Source: CAIKMD01 sp963803265 (GTDB lineage: Bacteria > Pseudomonadota > Alphaproteobacteria > ATCC43930 > CGMCC-115725). Taken from it: DNA of 64,000 bases. Both the position numbers and the translations under genes were made by a program. Location: positions 1 through 64,000 of the forward strand of contig CAWDLZ010000005.1 of assembly GCA_963803265.1 (NCBI GenBank). Reading direction: 5' to 3'. Of this stretch, positions 56,163-64,000 are shown piece after piece; position 1 is the first letter of the stretch, and each line of letters begins with the position of its first letter. The notes below the pieces were generated by a model, which was given only the letters and a program-made list of their open reading frames with translations, was not told the origin of the DNA and ran no database searches.

Positions 56163-58329
56163 ATGAAGGCTCGGCATCCTTTACCGAAGTCGCCATGGAG
56201 CTCGGTGCTGCCGACCGTCGCCGACACGATCATCGCGGCGCTCGAGCGAGCGCCCGAGCGGGGGCGGTGCGCCGGTGGTGCGGGCTCTGCGCGGAACTCT
56301 CTTCGCCACCACGGCCTTGACCGTGCTGGCCTCGATCGACGCCGCGACACCCGCGCTTGCCGACGATTTTCAGGGCCTCGGCTTCCTGCCGGGCGGTACG
56401 TCCAGCCAGGCCAATGCCGTGAGCGCCGACGGCTCGGTCGTGGTCGGGCAGGGCAATTTCGCCGGCGTCAACAACGAGGTAGAGGCGTTCCGCTGGACGC
56501 AGAGCGGCGGCATGGTTGGCCTCGGCGTTGGCGCCGCCAATGGCGTGAGCGCCGACGGCTCGGTCGTGGTCGGGCAAGGCGGTTCCGCCAGCATCCCCTT
56601 CGGCGAGGCGTTCCGCTGGACGCAGAGCGGCGGCATGGTCGGCCTCGGCACGCTGCCGGGCGGCAACTTCAGCGATGCCACCGCCGTGAGCGCCGACGGC
56701 TCGGTCGTGGTTGGCAATTCCGGCATTACCAATGGCCCGAGCGCCGATGGCTCGGTCGTGGTCGGGCAGGGCGGTTCCGCCAACATCCCCTTCGCCGAGG
56801 CATTCCGCTGGACCCAGAGTGGCGGCATCGTCGGCCTCGGCTTCCTGCCGGGCGCCAACTACAGCCAAGCCAGTGGCGTGAGCGCCGATGGCTCCGTCGT
56901 GGTCGGGTACAGCGATTCCAGCGTCGGCGGTGCGTTCCGCTGGACCCAGAGCGGCGGCATGGTCGGCCTCGGCACGCTGCCGGGCGGCGACCTCAGCCAG
57001 GCCAATGCCGTGAGCGGCGACGGCTCGGTGGTGGTCGGCAGCAGCGGGAACGAGGCGTTCCGCTGGACCCAGAGCAGCGGCATGGCCGGCCTCGGCACGC
57101 TGCCGGGCGGCACAGCCAGCCAGGCCTTGGCCGTGAGCGCCGACGGCTCGGTCGTGGTCGGGTCAAGCAATTCCACCAGCTTTCCAGCCTCCAACGAGGC
57201 GTTCCGCTGGACGACGGCGACTGGCATGAAATCTATCGGCGGCCTGCTGGTCGCCAGCGGCGTCAACATGACTGGCTGGACGCTTACCAATGCGACAGGT
57301 GTCTCCGCCGACGGCTCGGTGATCGTCGGATATGGCCAGGACCCATCAAGCAATGAAGAAGCCTGGCTTGCGCGCTTCTCTTCGCAGTTCGGCAACGGCC
57401 TCATCACGCCCGGCGTCGTGGCGCAGTCGTTTGCCGGACAGGCGGCAATGGGACAGACCGGCAATGCCGCGATCGGCGGTTCGCTCGGCACCATGAGCGA
57501 ATACGCAACGGAGGCGCACAACACGCAGGGAAGCCGCACCACGCCGTTCTCGGTGTTCGCTTACGGCGGCTACGACAGCGATCCGGCGGCATCCGGCACG
57601 TTCGGCATGACGGTCGATCTGCCGGACGCGATGGTGGCCGGCGCGGCGCTCGCGGCAAACTACGTCAATACCAACATGGTCTATGACGGCTCCGCGAAGA
57701 TGTGGGGCGGCTCGCTCGGCGCCTTCGTCGCGCGTGTTCCCGACGCCGGCCTGCAATGGCTGCTCGGCGTCGATGGTACGACGCTGAGTGGCGATATCAA
57801 TCGCGGCTATCTTAACGGCAGCGGGGCGGCGTATTCGGCAGGATCGACCACCGCCAACGGCTATGGCGCGACCGCGCGCGTCGGCTGGTCGTTCAACAAT
57901 CTATTGCCCGGGACGCAGGTCACGCCGTTCGCCTCTTATACCGTCTCGACGATTCATTTTAACGGCTACACCGAGACGACCGGCGTGTTCCCGGCACAGT
58001 TCGACGGCTTCAACGACACCGCGCAGGCCGCGCGCTTCGGCGCGGACGCGCGCTACACCTTTGCGGCCGGCAAATGGGTGTGGGGCACGCTCGCCTCCGC
58101 GCACGAGCTCGGCAACTCGGAGACCGAAAACATCACCGGCACCCTGATCGGCGGGTTCGGAATGACTGCGCCCGCCGGACCCGTTGCGAAGGACTGGGTC
58201 GAGGCCACTGCCGGCATTCGCTGGCCGGCGTGGGAAAGCGGCGCGCTGACCGCCTCGTTGACAGCTTCGATCCCGTCCAACTATCCGACGACCTATCAGG
58301 TCCGCGTCGGCGTCACGCAGACGTTTTGA
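56163..58329 (+). CDS. autotransporter with HAF-type repeats
   Basis: A surface protein of over 680 residues. The passenger begins after a signal-like segment (TLFATTALTVLASIDAATPA, then LADD). It consists of about seven repeats of AVSADGSVVVG...EAFRWTQSGGMVGLG (extracellular HAF repeats) and ends in an autotransporter beta-barrel domain (about the last 270 residues, terminal residue Phe after VRVGVTQT). The main frame starts with a GTG at 56275. An ATG at 56163 in another frame, followed by an apparent extra G in the run near 56269, would give a longer N-terminus, so the start is uncertain. Confidence 0.8.
56380..57345 (+). repeat. coding repeats of the HAF passenger domain
   Basis: About seven imperfect units of roughly 35-50 codons carry a near-identical DNA core (for example gtgagcgccgacggctcggt). 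One unit is shortened (NSGITNGPSADGSVVVG), which suggests unequal recombination between units. Confidence 0.8.
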
Positions 58330-58415
58330 CGCGAGCGGCGAAGCCAGGGTTAGAAAACCCATTGCCGTTCAGGCGTTGAGCGGCTTCATCGCGCGTCCGC
58401 GAGGATGGCGTAGCG

Positions 58416-59402
58416 CTACCGAGGCACGTCGTTCGGCGACCACGACAAGGCCGAGGGCGGAAACAACTCTTCGACGGTCATGCGCCGGTTCGACATGCCT
58501 TGCTGATGGACATAGCCGATCATGACCTCGAGATTCTTGCGATTGATCGGCGAGGTGCCGTATTCCCACGGGTCGGGGCCGAGAAAGGCGCGCTCGTCGT
58601 CCCAGTAGGACTGATACCAGGCGAGCGGCACGATCCGCGGATTGGTCAGCCGCTTATAAGCGAGGCGCTTCGACTTCTCGAACGCGTCCATGAGGCTTTT
58701 CACGACCCAGGGATGACGCTCGACGATGTCGCGCCGGATGGTGGTGACATGCATGATCGGGAAGATTCCCGTGCGCTTGTAGTATTCCACCTCGAGCTCG
58801 CGGTAATTGGGCCAAAGCCGTCCGATATGCGGCAGCCCTTCTCTGATCCCGCGCGGCAGATTGGGCGAGATCACCGCCTCGATCTCGCCCGCGATCAGCA
58901 TGTCGTCGATGTTCTTGCCCGGGGCGACCTGCTCGATCCGCAAGCCTTCGTGACGCTCGAACTCGATGATCTCGGGCGCCTCGGTCACCCAGGTGATCGT
59001 GCGATGCGGCACGGCGTATTCGTTCTCCAGCAAGCCGCGCAGCCAGACATTGGCGGCCGGCTGGAAGATCGGATTGCCGATCCTCTTGCCGATCAGGTCG
59101 GTGGGCTTCTCGATCCCGAAATTCTTGTTGATGAAGACGAAGCCGTGACGGAAGCGGCGGTGCAGGAAGATCGGCAAGGCGGTCATCGACCAGTTCTTGC
59201 TGGCGGCCGCGACATAAGCGGGGCCGTTGAACTCGCCGACATCGCAAATATCGTCCCAGGCGACCTGGCGATGAATGTCCTCGTAGCCGGGATAATGCGG
59301 GAACTCGAAAGCGATCCCTTCGGCCTCGATCGTGCCGTCGCGCAGCGCGCGCGTGATCTCGTAATCGCCGATCAGCATTCGCAGCGTCAATTTATCGGCC
59401 AT
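58416..59402 (-). CDS. NMT1/THI5-like (4,5-dihydroxyphthalate decarboxylase-like) protein
   Basis: A 328-residue protein of the binding-protein fold without a signal peptide. LTLRMLIGDYEITRALRDGT, EGIAFEFPHYP and DICDVGEFNGPAYVAA match the family annotated as 4,5-dihydroxyphthalate decarboxylase or ABC-type substrate-binding. The pattern RIGNPIFQPAANVWLRGLLE marks the ligand cleft. No transport partners are adjacent. Catalysis versus binding cannot be decided from sequence. Confidence 0.8.
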   Translation of the reverse strand: MADKLTLRMLIGDYEITRALRDGTIEAEGIAFEFPHYPGYEDIHRQVAWDDICDVGEFNGPAYVAAASKNWSMTALPIFLHRRFRHGFVFINKNFGIEKPTDLIGKRIGNPIFQPAANVWLRGLLENEYAVPHRTITWVTEAPEIIEFERHEGLRIEQVAPGKNIDDMLIAGEIEAVISPNLPRGIREGLPHIGRLWPNYRELEVEYYKRTGIFPIMHVTTIRRDIVERHPWVVKSLMDAFEKSKRLAYKRLTNPRIVPLAWYQSYWDDERAFLGPDPWEYGTSPINRKNLEVMIGYVHQQGMSNRRMTVEELFPPSALSWSPNDVPR

Positions 59403-59649
59403 GGATCGACTTCTCCCTAGAGAGTCTGTGCCGGCGAAGCGCCGCGGCCCGAACGATTTTTTAGAGGCGCGCCGAAGCGATATTATGGCATCGGAACGGC
59501 CATATCCAGTCGAGCCGCGCGTCCGCGCCGACCCGCCGTAGCGCCGTGCGCCATGACGCGATCGCGGCGGGAGCCGCTTCCAAGCTTCGGGAAATTTCTG
59601 ATATGGTGCGGCCCCTTGAGGTTCGGGGAAGACTTCGGATGTTTCCTCA

Positions 59650-60264
59650 ATGACCATGAATCAATGGCACGACGCCAACCCCAGCTATGCGCGCGAGCAT
59701 CTGTGGCCTGTGCTTCGCGATATCGTCGAAGCGCGCCAGTGGCTCCAACGCCGCGCCTTCGATCTCGGATGCGGAAACGGGGCGACCGCCGACATGCTAT
59801 CGACGCTCGGCTTCAGCGTTTCCGGGGTCGATACCTCGGAGAGCGGCGTCGCCGAGGCGCACAAAGCCTATCCGCATATAAAAGTCGGCGTTGGAAGCGC
59901 GTATGACGATCTAGCGAGCCAATATGGAACATTCCCTCTGGTCGTGAGCCTCGAAGTCATAGAGCACTGCATCGACCCCCACGGTTTCGCCAAGACCTTT
60001 CTAAGCCTGATAGCCCCAGGCGGCATCGGGGTTCTCTCGACGCCCTACCATGGCTACTTGAAGAACCTGGCGCTGGCCGTCACCGGCAAGATGGACCGCC
60101 ATTTCACGGCGCTGGAGCGCGGCGGCCACGTCAAATTTTTCTCTAGGGGAACGCTCGACCGATTGCTGAGAGAGGCAGGCGCCAAGGATATCCGCTTCAC
60201 GCGTGTCGGACGCATCCCGCCGATAGCAAAGTCGATGGTCGCCGTTGTAAGCTGTCGCCCCTAA
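59650..60264 (+). CDS. class I SAM-dependent methyltransferase
   Basis: A 204-residue methyltransferase with motif I AFDLGCGNGATADML (about 35-50) and later LVVSLEVIEHCIDPHGFA, as in UbiG/SAM methyltransferase 11-type enzymes. The hydrophobic stretch near GYLKNLALAVTGKMDRHF is shared with glycan- or polyketide-associated methyltransferases. The substrate is unknown. It stands alone on the plus strand. Confidence 0.82.
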   Translation: MTMNQWHDANPSYAREHLWPVLRDIVEARQWLQRRAFDLGCGNGATADMLSTLGFSVSGVDTSESGVAEAHKAYPHIKVGVGSAYDDLASQYGTFPLVVSLEVIEHCIDPHGFAKTFLSLIAPGGIGVLSTPYHGYLKNLALAVTGKMDRHFTALERGGHVKFFSRGTLDRLLREAGAKDIRFTRVGRIPPIAKSMVAVVSCRP

Positions 60265-60378
60265 TTCAAACTGCACCGCGAGCGGAATTGGGAGTCATCA
60301 TACGCCGCCAACGGCGACCCCGCGCGCGGAAAGCGGGTGCACGCGAGTAATGAACGGCTTTAGCCGTGGGGGGGAAGC

Positions 60379-61785
60379 ATGACGAGCACCGAGATAACCG
60401 GCGAACTCGCGGGCGGCGTCGTTACGGCCGACGACATCTCCACCCGGATCGACAGCCTGCCCTTCCTGCCTTTCCATTGGCGCATCGGGAGCATCTTGGG
60501 CACCGGCACGCTTTTCGACGCCTTCGATTCGCTCAGCATCGGCGCGGCGATGACCATGATCGTCGCGACCTTCACCCTGGATTACCGCACCAGCGGCGCG
60601 CTGATCAGCGCGGCCTTCGGCGGTCAATTCGTCGGCGCGATCGCGTTCGGCTATATCAGCGAGTACATCGGGCGCAAATGGGCGTTCGTCATCGCGCTGA
60701 CGATATTCGGCTTCTGCTCGATCGCGGCGGCTCTCGCGCAGTCGGTCGATCAGATCATCCTCGCGCGCATCATCCAGGGCCTCGGCCTCGGCGCCGAGGT
60801 GCCGGTCGCCGCGGCGCTCTTCAGCGAGTTCGTCCGCGGCAGCGCGCGCGGCTTCTTCATCATGATCTACGAGAGCGCCTTCGTCCTGGGGCTTTTCCTG
60901 GCCCCGGTCGCGGCGCTCGGATGCTACTCGTTCTTCGGCCCGGCGCTGGGTTGGCGAGTGCTGTTCGCGATCGGCGGCGTGCCGCTGATCGCGGCGGCGA
61001 TCGCCGCGGCAAAGCTTCCGGAATCGCCGCGCTGGCTCGCGTCCAAGGGACGGGTCGCCGAGGCGCAGGCGGTGGTCGAGGAGATGGAGGCGGAGGCCAA
61101 GCGCCTCGGCAGGAAGCTGCTGCCGGCGGCGCGCGTCACCGTCTCGCTGCACACCACGAAGTTCAGCGAGCTTTTCCGAGGCATCTACGCCAAGCGCACC
61201 TTCGTCGTCTGGACGATGTGGTTCAGCTCGTATTTCATGTCGAACGGATTTTCGTCCTGGGCGCCGACGCTCTACATGAAGATCGGCGGCTTGCCGGCCT
61301 CGGACGCGATTATGCTGGCGATCTTGACGGGCGCCGTCCAGCTTACGACCTGCTACGTCTTCGCGATTGCGGTCGACAAGCACGGCCGCCTGCCGCTGTT
61401 CGCCGGCGGTTTCGCGCTGGCGGCGGCGGCCGCGATCGCCGGCGCGATCCTGACCGGGCCATTGGGCATGCGCGGATGGCAACCGCTGCTCATCTGCGGA
61501 ATCGTCATGATCATCGGCACCGGCACCAACACGCTAGGCGTTTATCTCTACACGCCCGAACTCTACCCGACGCGCATGCGCGCCTGGGCAACGGCGACGG
61601 GCAGCAGCACCAATCGCCTGGGAAGCTTTACCGCCCCTTGGGTTATCGGCTGGATACTGGGCGAATATAACAGCATCGCCCTGGGCTTCGCGCTCTTCGC
61701 CGTGGTCGGAATCATGGCCGCGTCGGTGGTTTGGTTCTTCGGCGAGGAAACCAAGCAGCGCGTGCTCGAGGAGCTTTCGCCTTAG
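60379..61785 (+). CDS. MFS transporter (sugar/acid transporter type)
   Basis: A 468-residue major facilitator with 12 helices. The loop signatures YISEYIGRKWAFV (between helices 2 and 3) and PESPRWLASKGR (helix 6 loop) place it with the sugar-porter or aromatic-acid symporter branch. The central cytoplasmic loop includes EEMEAEAKRLGRKLLPA. The end (LGVYLYTPELYPTRMRAWAT) is typical of the family. A ggggggaag ribosome-binding site precedes the ATG. Its stop overlaps that of the convergent gpmA gene. Confidence 0.92.
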   Translation: MTSTEITGELAGGVVTADDISTRIDSLPFLPFHWRIGSILGTGTLFDAFDSLSIGAAMTMIVATFTLDYRTSGALISAAFGGQFVGAIAFGYISEYIGRKWAFVIALTIFGFCSIAAALAQSVDQIILARIIQGLGLGAEVPVAAALFSEFVRGSARGFFIMIYESAFVLGLFLAPVAALGCYSFFGPALGWRVLFAIGGVPLIAAAIAAAKLPESPRWLASKGRVAEAQAVVEEMEAEAKRLGRKLLPAARVTVSLHTTKFSELFRGIYAKRTFVVWTMWFSSYFMSNGFSSWAPTLYMKIGGLPASDAIMLAILTGAVQLTTCYVFAIAVDKHGRLPLFAGGFALAAAAAIAGAILTGPLGMRGWQPLLICGIVMIIGTGTNTLGVYLYTPELYPTRMRAWATATGSSTNRLGSFTAPWVIGWILGEYNSIALGFALFAVVGIMAASVVWFFGEETKQRVLEELSP

Positions 61786-62473
61786 GCCCCCAGAAAGTCG
61801 CGGGCGAGCGGCCGAAGCGCGTCGTCGAGTTCGTACACCAGCGGGCAGCCCGTGGGCATCTCGAACCCGGGGATTCCTTGTCGGGCACCTCGCTCAAGAA
61901 TTTCACGAGACCGCGCAGGCTGTTGCCGTGGGCCGCGACCAGCACGCGCTCGCCGCGCCGAAGCGCCGGGGCGATCGCCTCGTGCCAGTATGGCAGAACG
62001 CGATCGACCGTGTCCCTGAGGCTTTCTGACCGCGGCAGCAACGCGGCGGGCACGCTGGCGTAGCGCCGGTCGTTGACCGCCTCGCGCTTGTCGCCGATGT
62101 CGAGCGGCGGCGGCGGCACGTCCCAGCTGCGGCGCCAGGCGAAGACCTGTTCCTTGCCATAGCGCTGGGCGGTCTCGGCCTTGTCGAGACCTTGCAGGGC
62201 GCCATAGTGCCGCTCGTTCAGCCGCCAGCTCTTCTCCACCGGCAGCCACAACAGATCCATCTCTTCGAGCGCGAGGTGCAGCGTCTTGATCGCCCGCTTC
62301 AGCACCGAGGTGAAGCAGACATCGAAAGTGTATCCGGCGGCGGCCAGCCGAACCCCGGCTTGCCGCCCCTCGCGAATGCCCCCGTCGGTCAAATCGACGT
62401 CGGTCCATCCCGTGAACAGATTCGCCTTGTTCCAGATGCTTTCGCCGTGTCGGAGCAGCACGAGCGTCGGCAT
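61782..62473 (-). CDS. gpmA: 2,3-bisphosphoglycerate-dependent phosphoglycerate mutase (one frameshift)
   Basis: A histidine phosphatase fold enzyme of glycolysis. The active-site motif RHGES is at residues 8-12, SWRLNERHYGALQGLDKAET follows, and the second histidine is in VAAHGNSLRGLVKFL. A missing A near 61878 shifts the frame within EVPDKE(I)PGFEMPTG. The corrected C-terminus is PLVYELDDALRPLARDFLGA. The corrected length is about 230 residues. It is the last gene of the pgk-pfkB-gpmA operon. Confidence 0.9.
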
Positions 62474-62477
62474 GGCT

Positions 62478-63440
62478 TCACCTGCCCATGACGCCGGTCG
62501 GCTCTGGTTCGCCGCGCAGCTTGCGGTAGAGGGTTTCCACCTCGGCTCGGCTCACCTGCGCGGTGCCATAGGTCGCGACCGAAGCAGCGCCGGCGGCAAC
62601 GCCAAGCGCCAGCGCCTCCTTGTCGCCGAGGCCCCGCGCCAGTCCGATCACCAGGCCGGCGAGGAAGCTGTCACCGGCGCCGACCGCGCTGCGCTCTTCG
62701 ACCTTCACGGCGGGGAGCCGCGTGACGCCTTCGCTGGTCGCGAGGATCGCCCCATCCCGCCCGAGGCTGACCACGATCTTCCGGGCCGCCCCAGAACGAA
62801 CGAGCGAAGCAATCTCCGTCTCCTGGGAATGCGGGTCGCGGAGTTCGCGGCCGACCAGGAACTCGAGCTCGCTCAGGCTTAACTTCAGCAGCTCGATGCC
62901 ATGGCCGATCGCCGCGCGCAGCGCCGAGCCCGAGGTGTCGAGGACGAATTTCTGACCGCGCCGCGAGGCGATCGCGGCAGCCTTGGCATAGAAGTCCTCT
63001 GGCACGCCGCGCGGCAGACTGCCGCTCGCGACAATCCACCCGCCCTCTACTTCCTCCAGGATGTTGAGGGCGCCCTTCCACTCGTCTTCCTCGACCTCGG
63101 GACCCTCCGGCACGAAGCGATATTCGAGGCCGCTCTGGCGATCGTGCACGTTCACGCTGATGCGGGTTCGGCCGCGGATCGGAAGCGCCCGCCAGCGAAC
63201 GCCGGCCTCGTCGAGCAGCTCCTCGACCAGGCGTCCGGTCACGCCGCCGGTCATGATGAGCGCCAGCGCTTCGCCGCCCAGCTCATGAACCACGCGGGCG
63301 ACATTGATGCCTCCGCCGCCCGGGTCGTACCGCTCTTCGAACGTCCGAAGCTTGTGCGTGGGCCTTACCGACGCCGCGGTGCAGGCCATGTTGACCGCGG
63401 GATTGAGCGTCAAGGTGACGATGCGATCGATCGGCATCAT
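62478..63440 (-). CDS. PfkB-family sugar kinase (1-phosphofructokinase-like)
   Basis: A 320-residue ribokinase-fold kinase. The N-terminal TLTLNPAVNMACTAASVRPT and the glycine-rich DPGGGGINVARVVHELGG are typical of 1-phosphofructokinase and tagatose-6-phosphate kinase, and the catalytic motif reads VGAGDSFLAGLV. It could also act on fructose 6-phosphate (minor Pfk). Its ATG overlaps the pgk stop (ATGATG/TGA), so translation is coupled. Confidence 0.9.
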   Translation of the reverse strand: MMPIDRIVTLTLNPAVNMACTAASVRPTHKLRTFEERYDPGGGGINVARVVHELGGEALALIMTGGVTGRLVEELLDEAGVRWRALPIRGRTRISVNVHDRQSGLEYRFVPEGPEVEEDEWKGALNILEEVEGGWIVASGSLPRGVPEDFYAKAAAIASRRGQKFVLDTSGSALRAAIGHGIELLKLSLSELEFLVGRELRDPHSQETEIASLVRSGAARKIVVSLGRDGAILATSEGVTRLPAVKVEERSAVGAGDSFLAGLVIGLARGLGDKEALALGVAAGAASVATYGTAQVSRAEVETLYRKLRGEPEPTGVMGR

Positions 63441-64000
63441 CCACCGAGTGCGGCAACGCCCGGCAGCGTCCGGCCTTCCAGCCATTCCAGAAAGGCGCCC
63501 CCGGCGGTCGAGACGTAGGTGAATCGGTCGTCGACCCCGGCATGGTGGAGGGCGGCGTCGGTATCGCCGCCGCCGGCGACGCTGGTGAGCCGTCCGGCCT
63601 GCGTTTCGGCGGCGACGGCCCGCGCCAGCGCAGTCGTCGCGGCATCGAAGGGCGGGGTCTCGAAAGCGCCGAGAGGACCATTCCACACGACGCTGCGCCA
63701 CAGAGAAACCCGGCGAAGCAATGCCTCGACGGTCGCAGGCCCGAGATCGAGGATCATCGCATCGGCCGGAATCGCGTCGAACGGGAACCGTCCGGGCGGA
63801 TGCATTCGACCCCAATTCGGCGGCGACGACCACATCCTGCGGCAGGACAACTTCGCAACCCGCCTGCTTCGCGCGCGATAGGAGGTCGCGAGCCGTTCCA
63901 TGCATGTCCGCCGCTTGCAGGGAACGGCCGACGGCCACGCCTTGCGCGGCCAGGAAGGTGTTGGCCATCGCGCCGCCGAGCACCAGCACATCGACGCGCC
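63437..64000 (-). CDS. pgk: phosphoglycerate kinase, C-terminal part (cut by window edge, one frameshift)
   Basis: The C-terminal half of phosphoglycerate kinase, which makes ATP in glycolysis. Visible are ADAMILDLGPATVEALLRR, VWNGPLGAFETPPFDAAT and the nucleotide-binding TSVAGGGDTDAALHHAGV, ending AGGAFLEWLEG. One extra base near 63793 separates this frame from the upstream one (ANTFLAAQGVAVGRSL). The rest of the gene lies beyond the right edge. Confidence 0.92.
   Translation of the reverse strand, partial: GASMCWCSAARWPTPSWPRKAWPSAVPCKRRTCMERLATSYRARSRRVAKLSCRRMWSSPPNWGRMHPPGRFPFDAIPADAMILDLGPATVEALLRRVSLWRSVVWNGPLGAFETPPFDAATTALARAVAAETQAGRLTSVAGGGDTDAALHHAGVDDRFTYVSTAGGAFLEWLEGRTLPGVAALGG

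Noticed and set aside
56380..57345. CRISPR-like direct repeats
   Set aside because: The repeats are in frame with a protein, with variable spacing and related spacers, as expected for HAF repeats.

Overview
The window is high-GC DNA from an alphaproteobacterium. The evidence is the gene order (secDF-yajC, serS-surE-pcm-nlpD-like, tatBC-scpBA-S2P-nagZ-SPOR-argS-dgt, erpA-xth, popZ-tolC-pcm), a PopZ-type DUF2497 protein, and a GAAC-N7-GAAC LexA operator in front of uvrA. The order within the class (Rhodospirillales-like or Hyphomicrobiales-like) cannot be settled from the sequence alone. Most of the window is chromosomal core, with accessory patches inserted between core blocks.

Layout. 0-2.4 kb: AT-richer accessory DNA with a ParA-type ATPase and a partner gene split by an in-frame TAG. 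2.4-9.8 kb: SOS-controlled uvrA, trmFO, a squalene/phytoene-synthase-family gene, sodB, and a small urate-oxidase-N-type membrane cassette flanked by two copies of the 3' end of a Mth938-family gene. 9.3-21 kb: secF, secD, yajC, a lipoprotein, a DUF815 ATPase, a hydrolase, a cytosolic histidine kinase with a FIST sensor, an NlpD-like protein, pcm, surE and serS. 21-32 kb: tatC, tatB (no tatA), scpB, scpA, site-2 protease, nagZ, a SPOR protein, argS, dgt, then a divergent GMC oxidoreductase, erpA and xth. 32-35.5 kb: an orphan solute-binding protein, an outer-membrane protein, a PilZ protein and a KamA-family enzyme. 35.5-42 kb: an accessory island next to ilvD with a large membrane protein of unknown function, a TumE/TumA toxin-antitoxin pair and an IS1380-family element, bracketed by two diverged copies of the ilvD 3' end. 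42-47 kb: a PEP-CTERM protein and a NitT/TauT-type ABC transporter (binding protein, fused permease, ATPase with C-terminal domain). 47-55.7 kb: valS, popZ, tolC, a second pcm, tRNA-Cys, tRNA-Asn, a quinone oxidoreductase and pgm. 56-64 kb: an autotransporter with HAF-type repeats, another NMT1/THI5-like binding protein, a methyltransferase, an MFS transporter, and a glycolytic operon pgk-pfkB-gpmA running off the right edge.

Two patterns deserve attention. First, two separate accessory cargos (8.6-9.26 kb and 37.44-39.93 kb) lie between direct repeats of a host gene's 3' end, as expected for 3'-end-targeted integration or for replacement by homologous recombination. Second, many otherwise intact genes are broken by single-base indels, nearly all insertions, whose net sum keeps gene length close to a multiple of three or is repaired by one base. 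ilvD alone has about nine. This looks like residual sequencing error and must be resolved before calling pseudogenes. Two in-frame stop codons (531-533 and 38540-38542) are a different kind of lesion.

Working relationships. SecD/SecF/YajC form the accessory Sec translocase. TatB/TatC export folded proteins but need a TatA from elsewhere. ScpA/ScpB are the condensin partners. NagZ, the SPOR protein and the NlpD-like protein act on the cell wall. ErpA supplies Fe-S clusters. UvrA and Xth repair DNA. Pgk, PfkB, GpmA and Pgm handle sugar phosphates.
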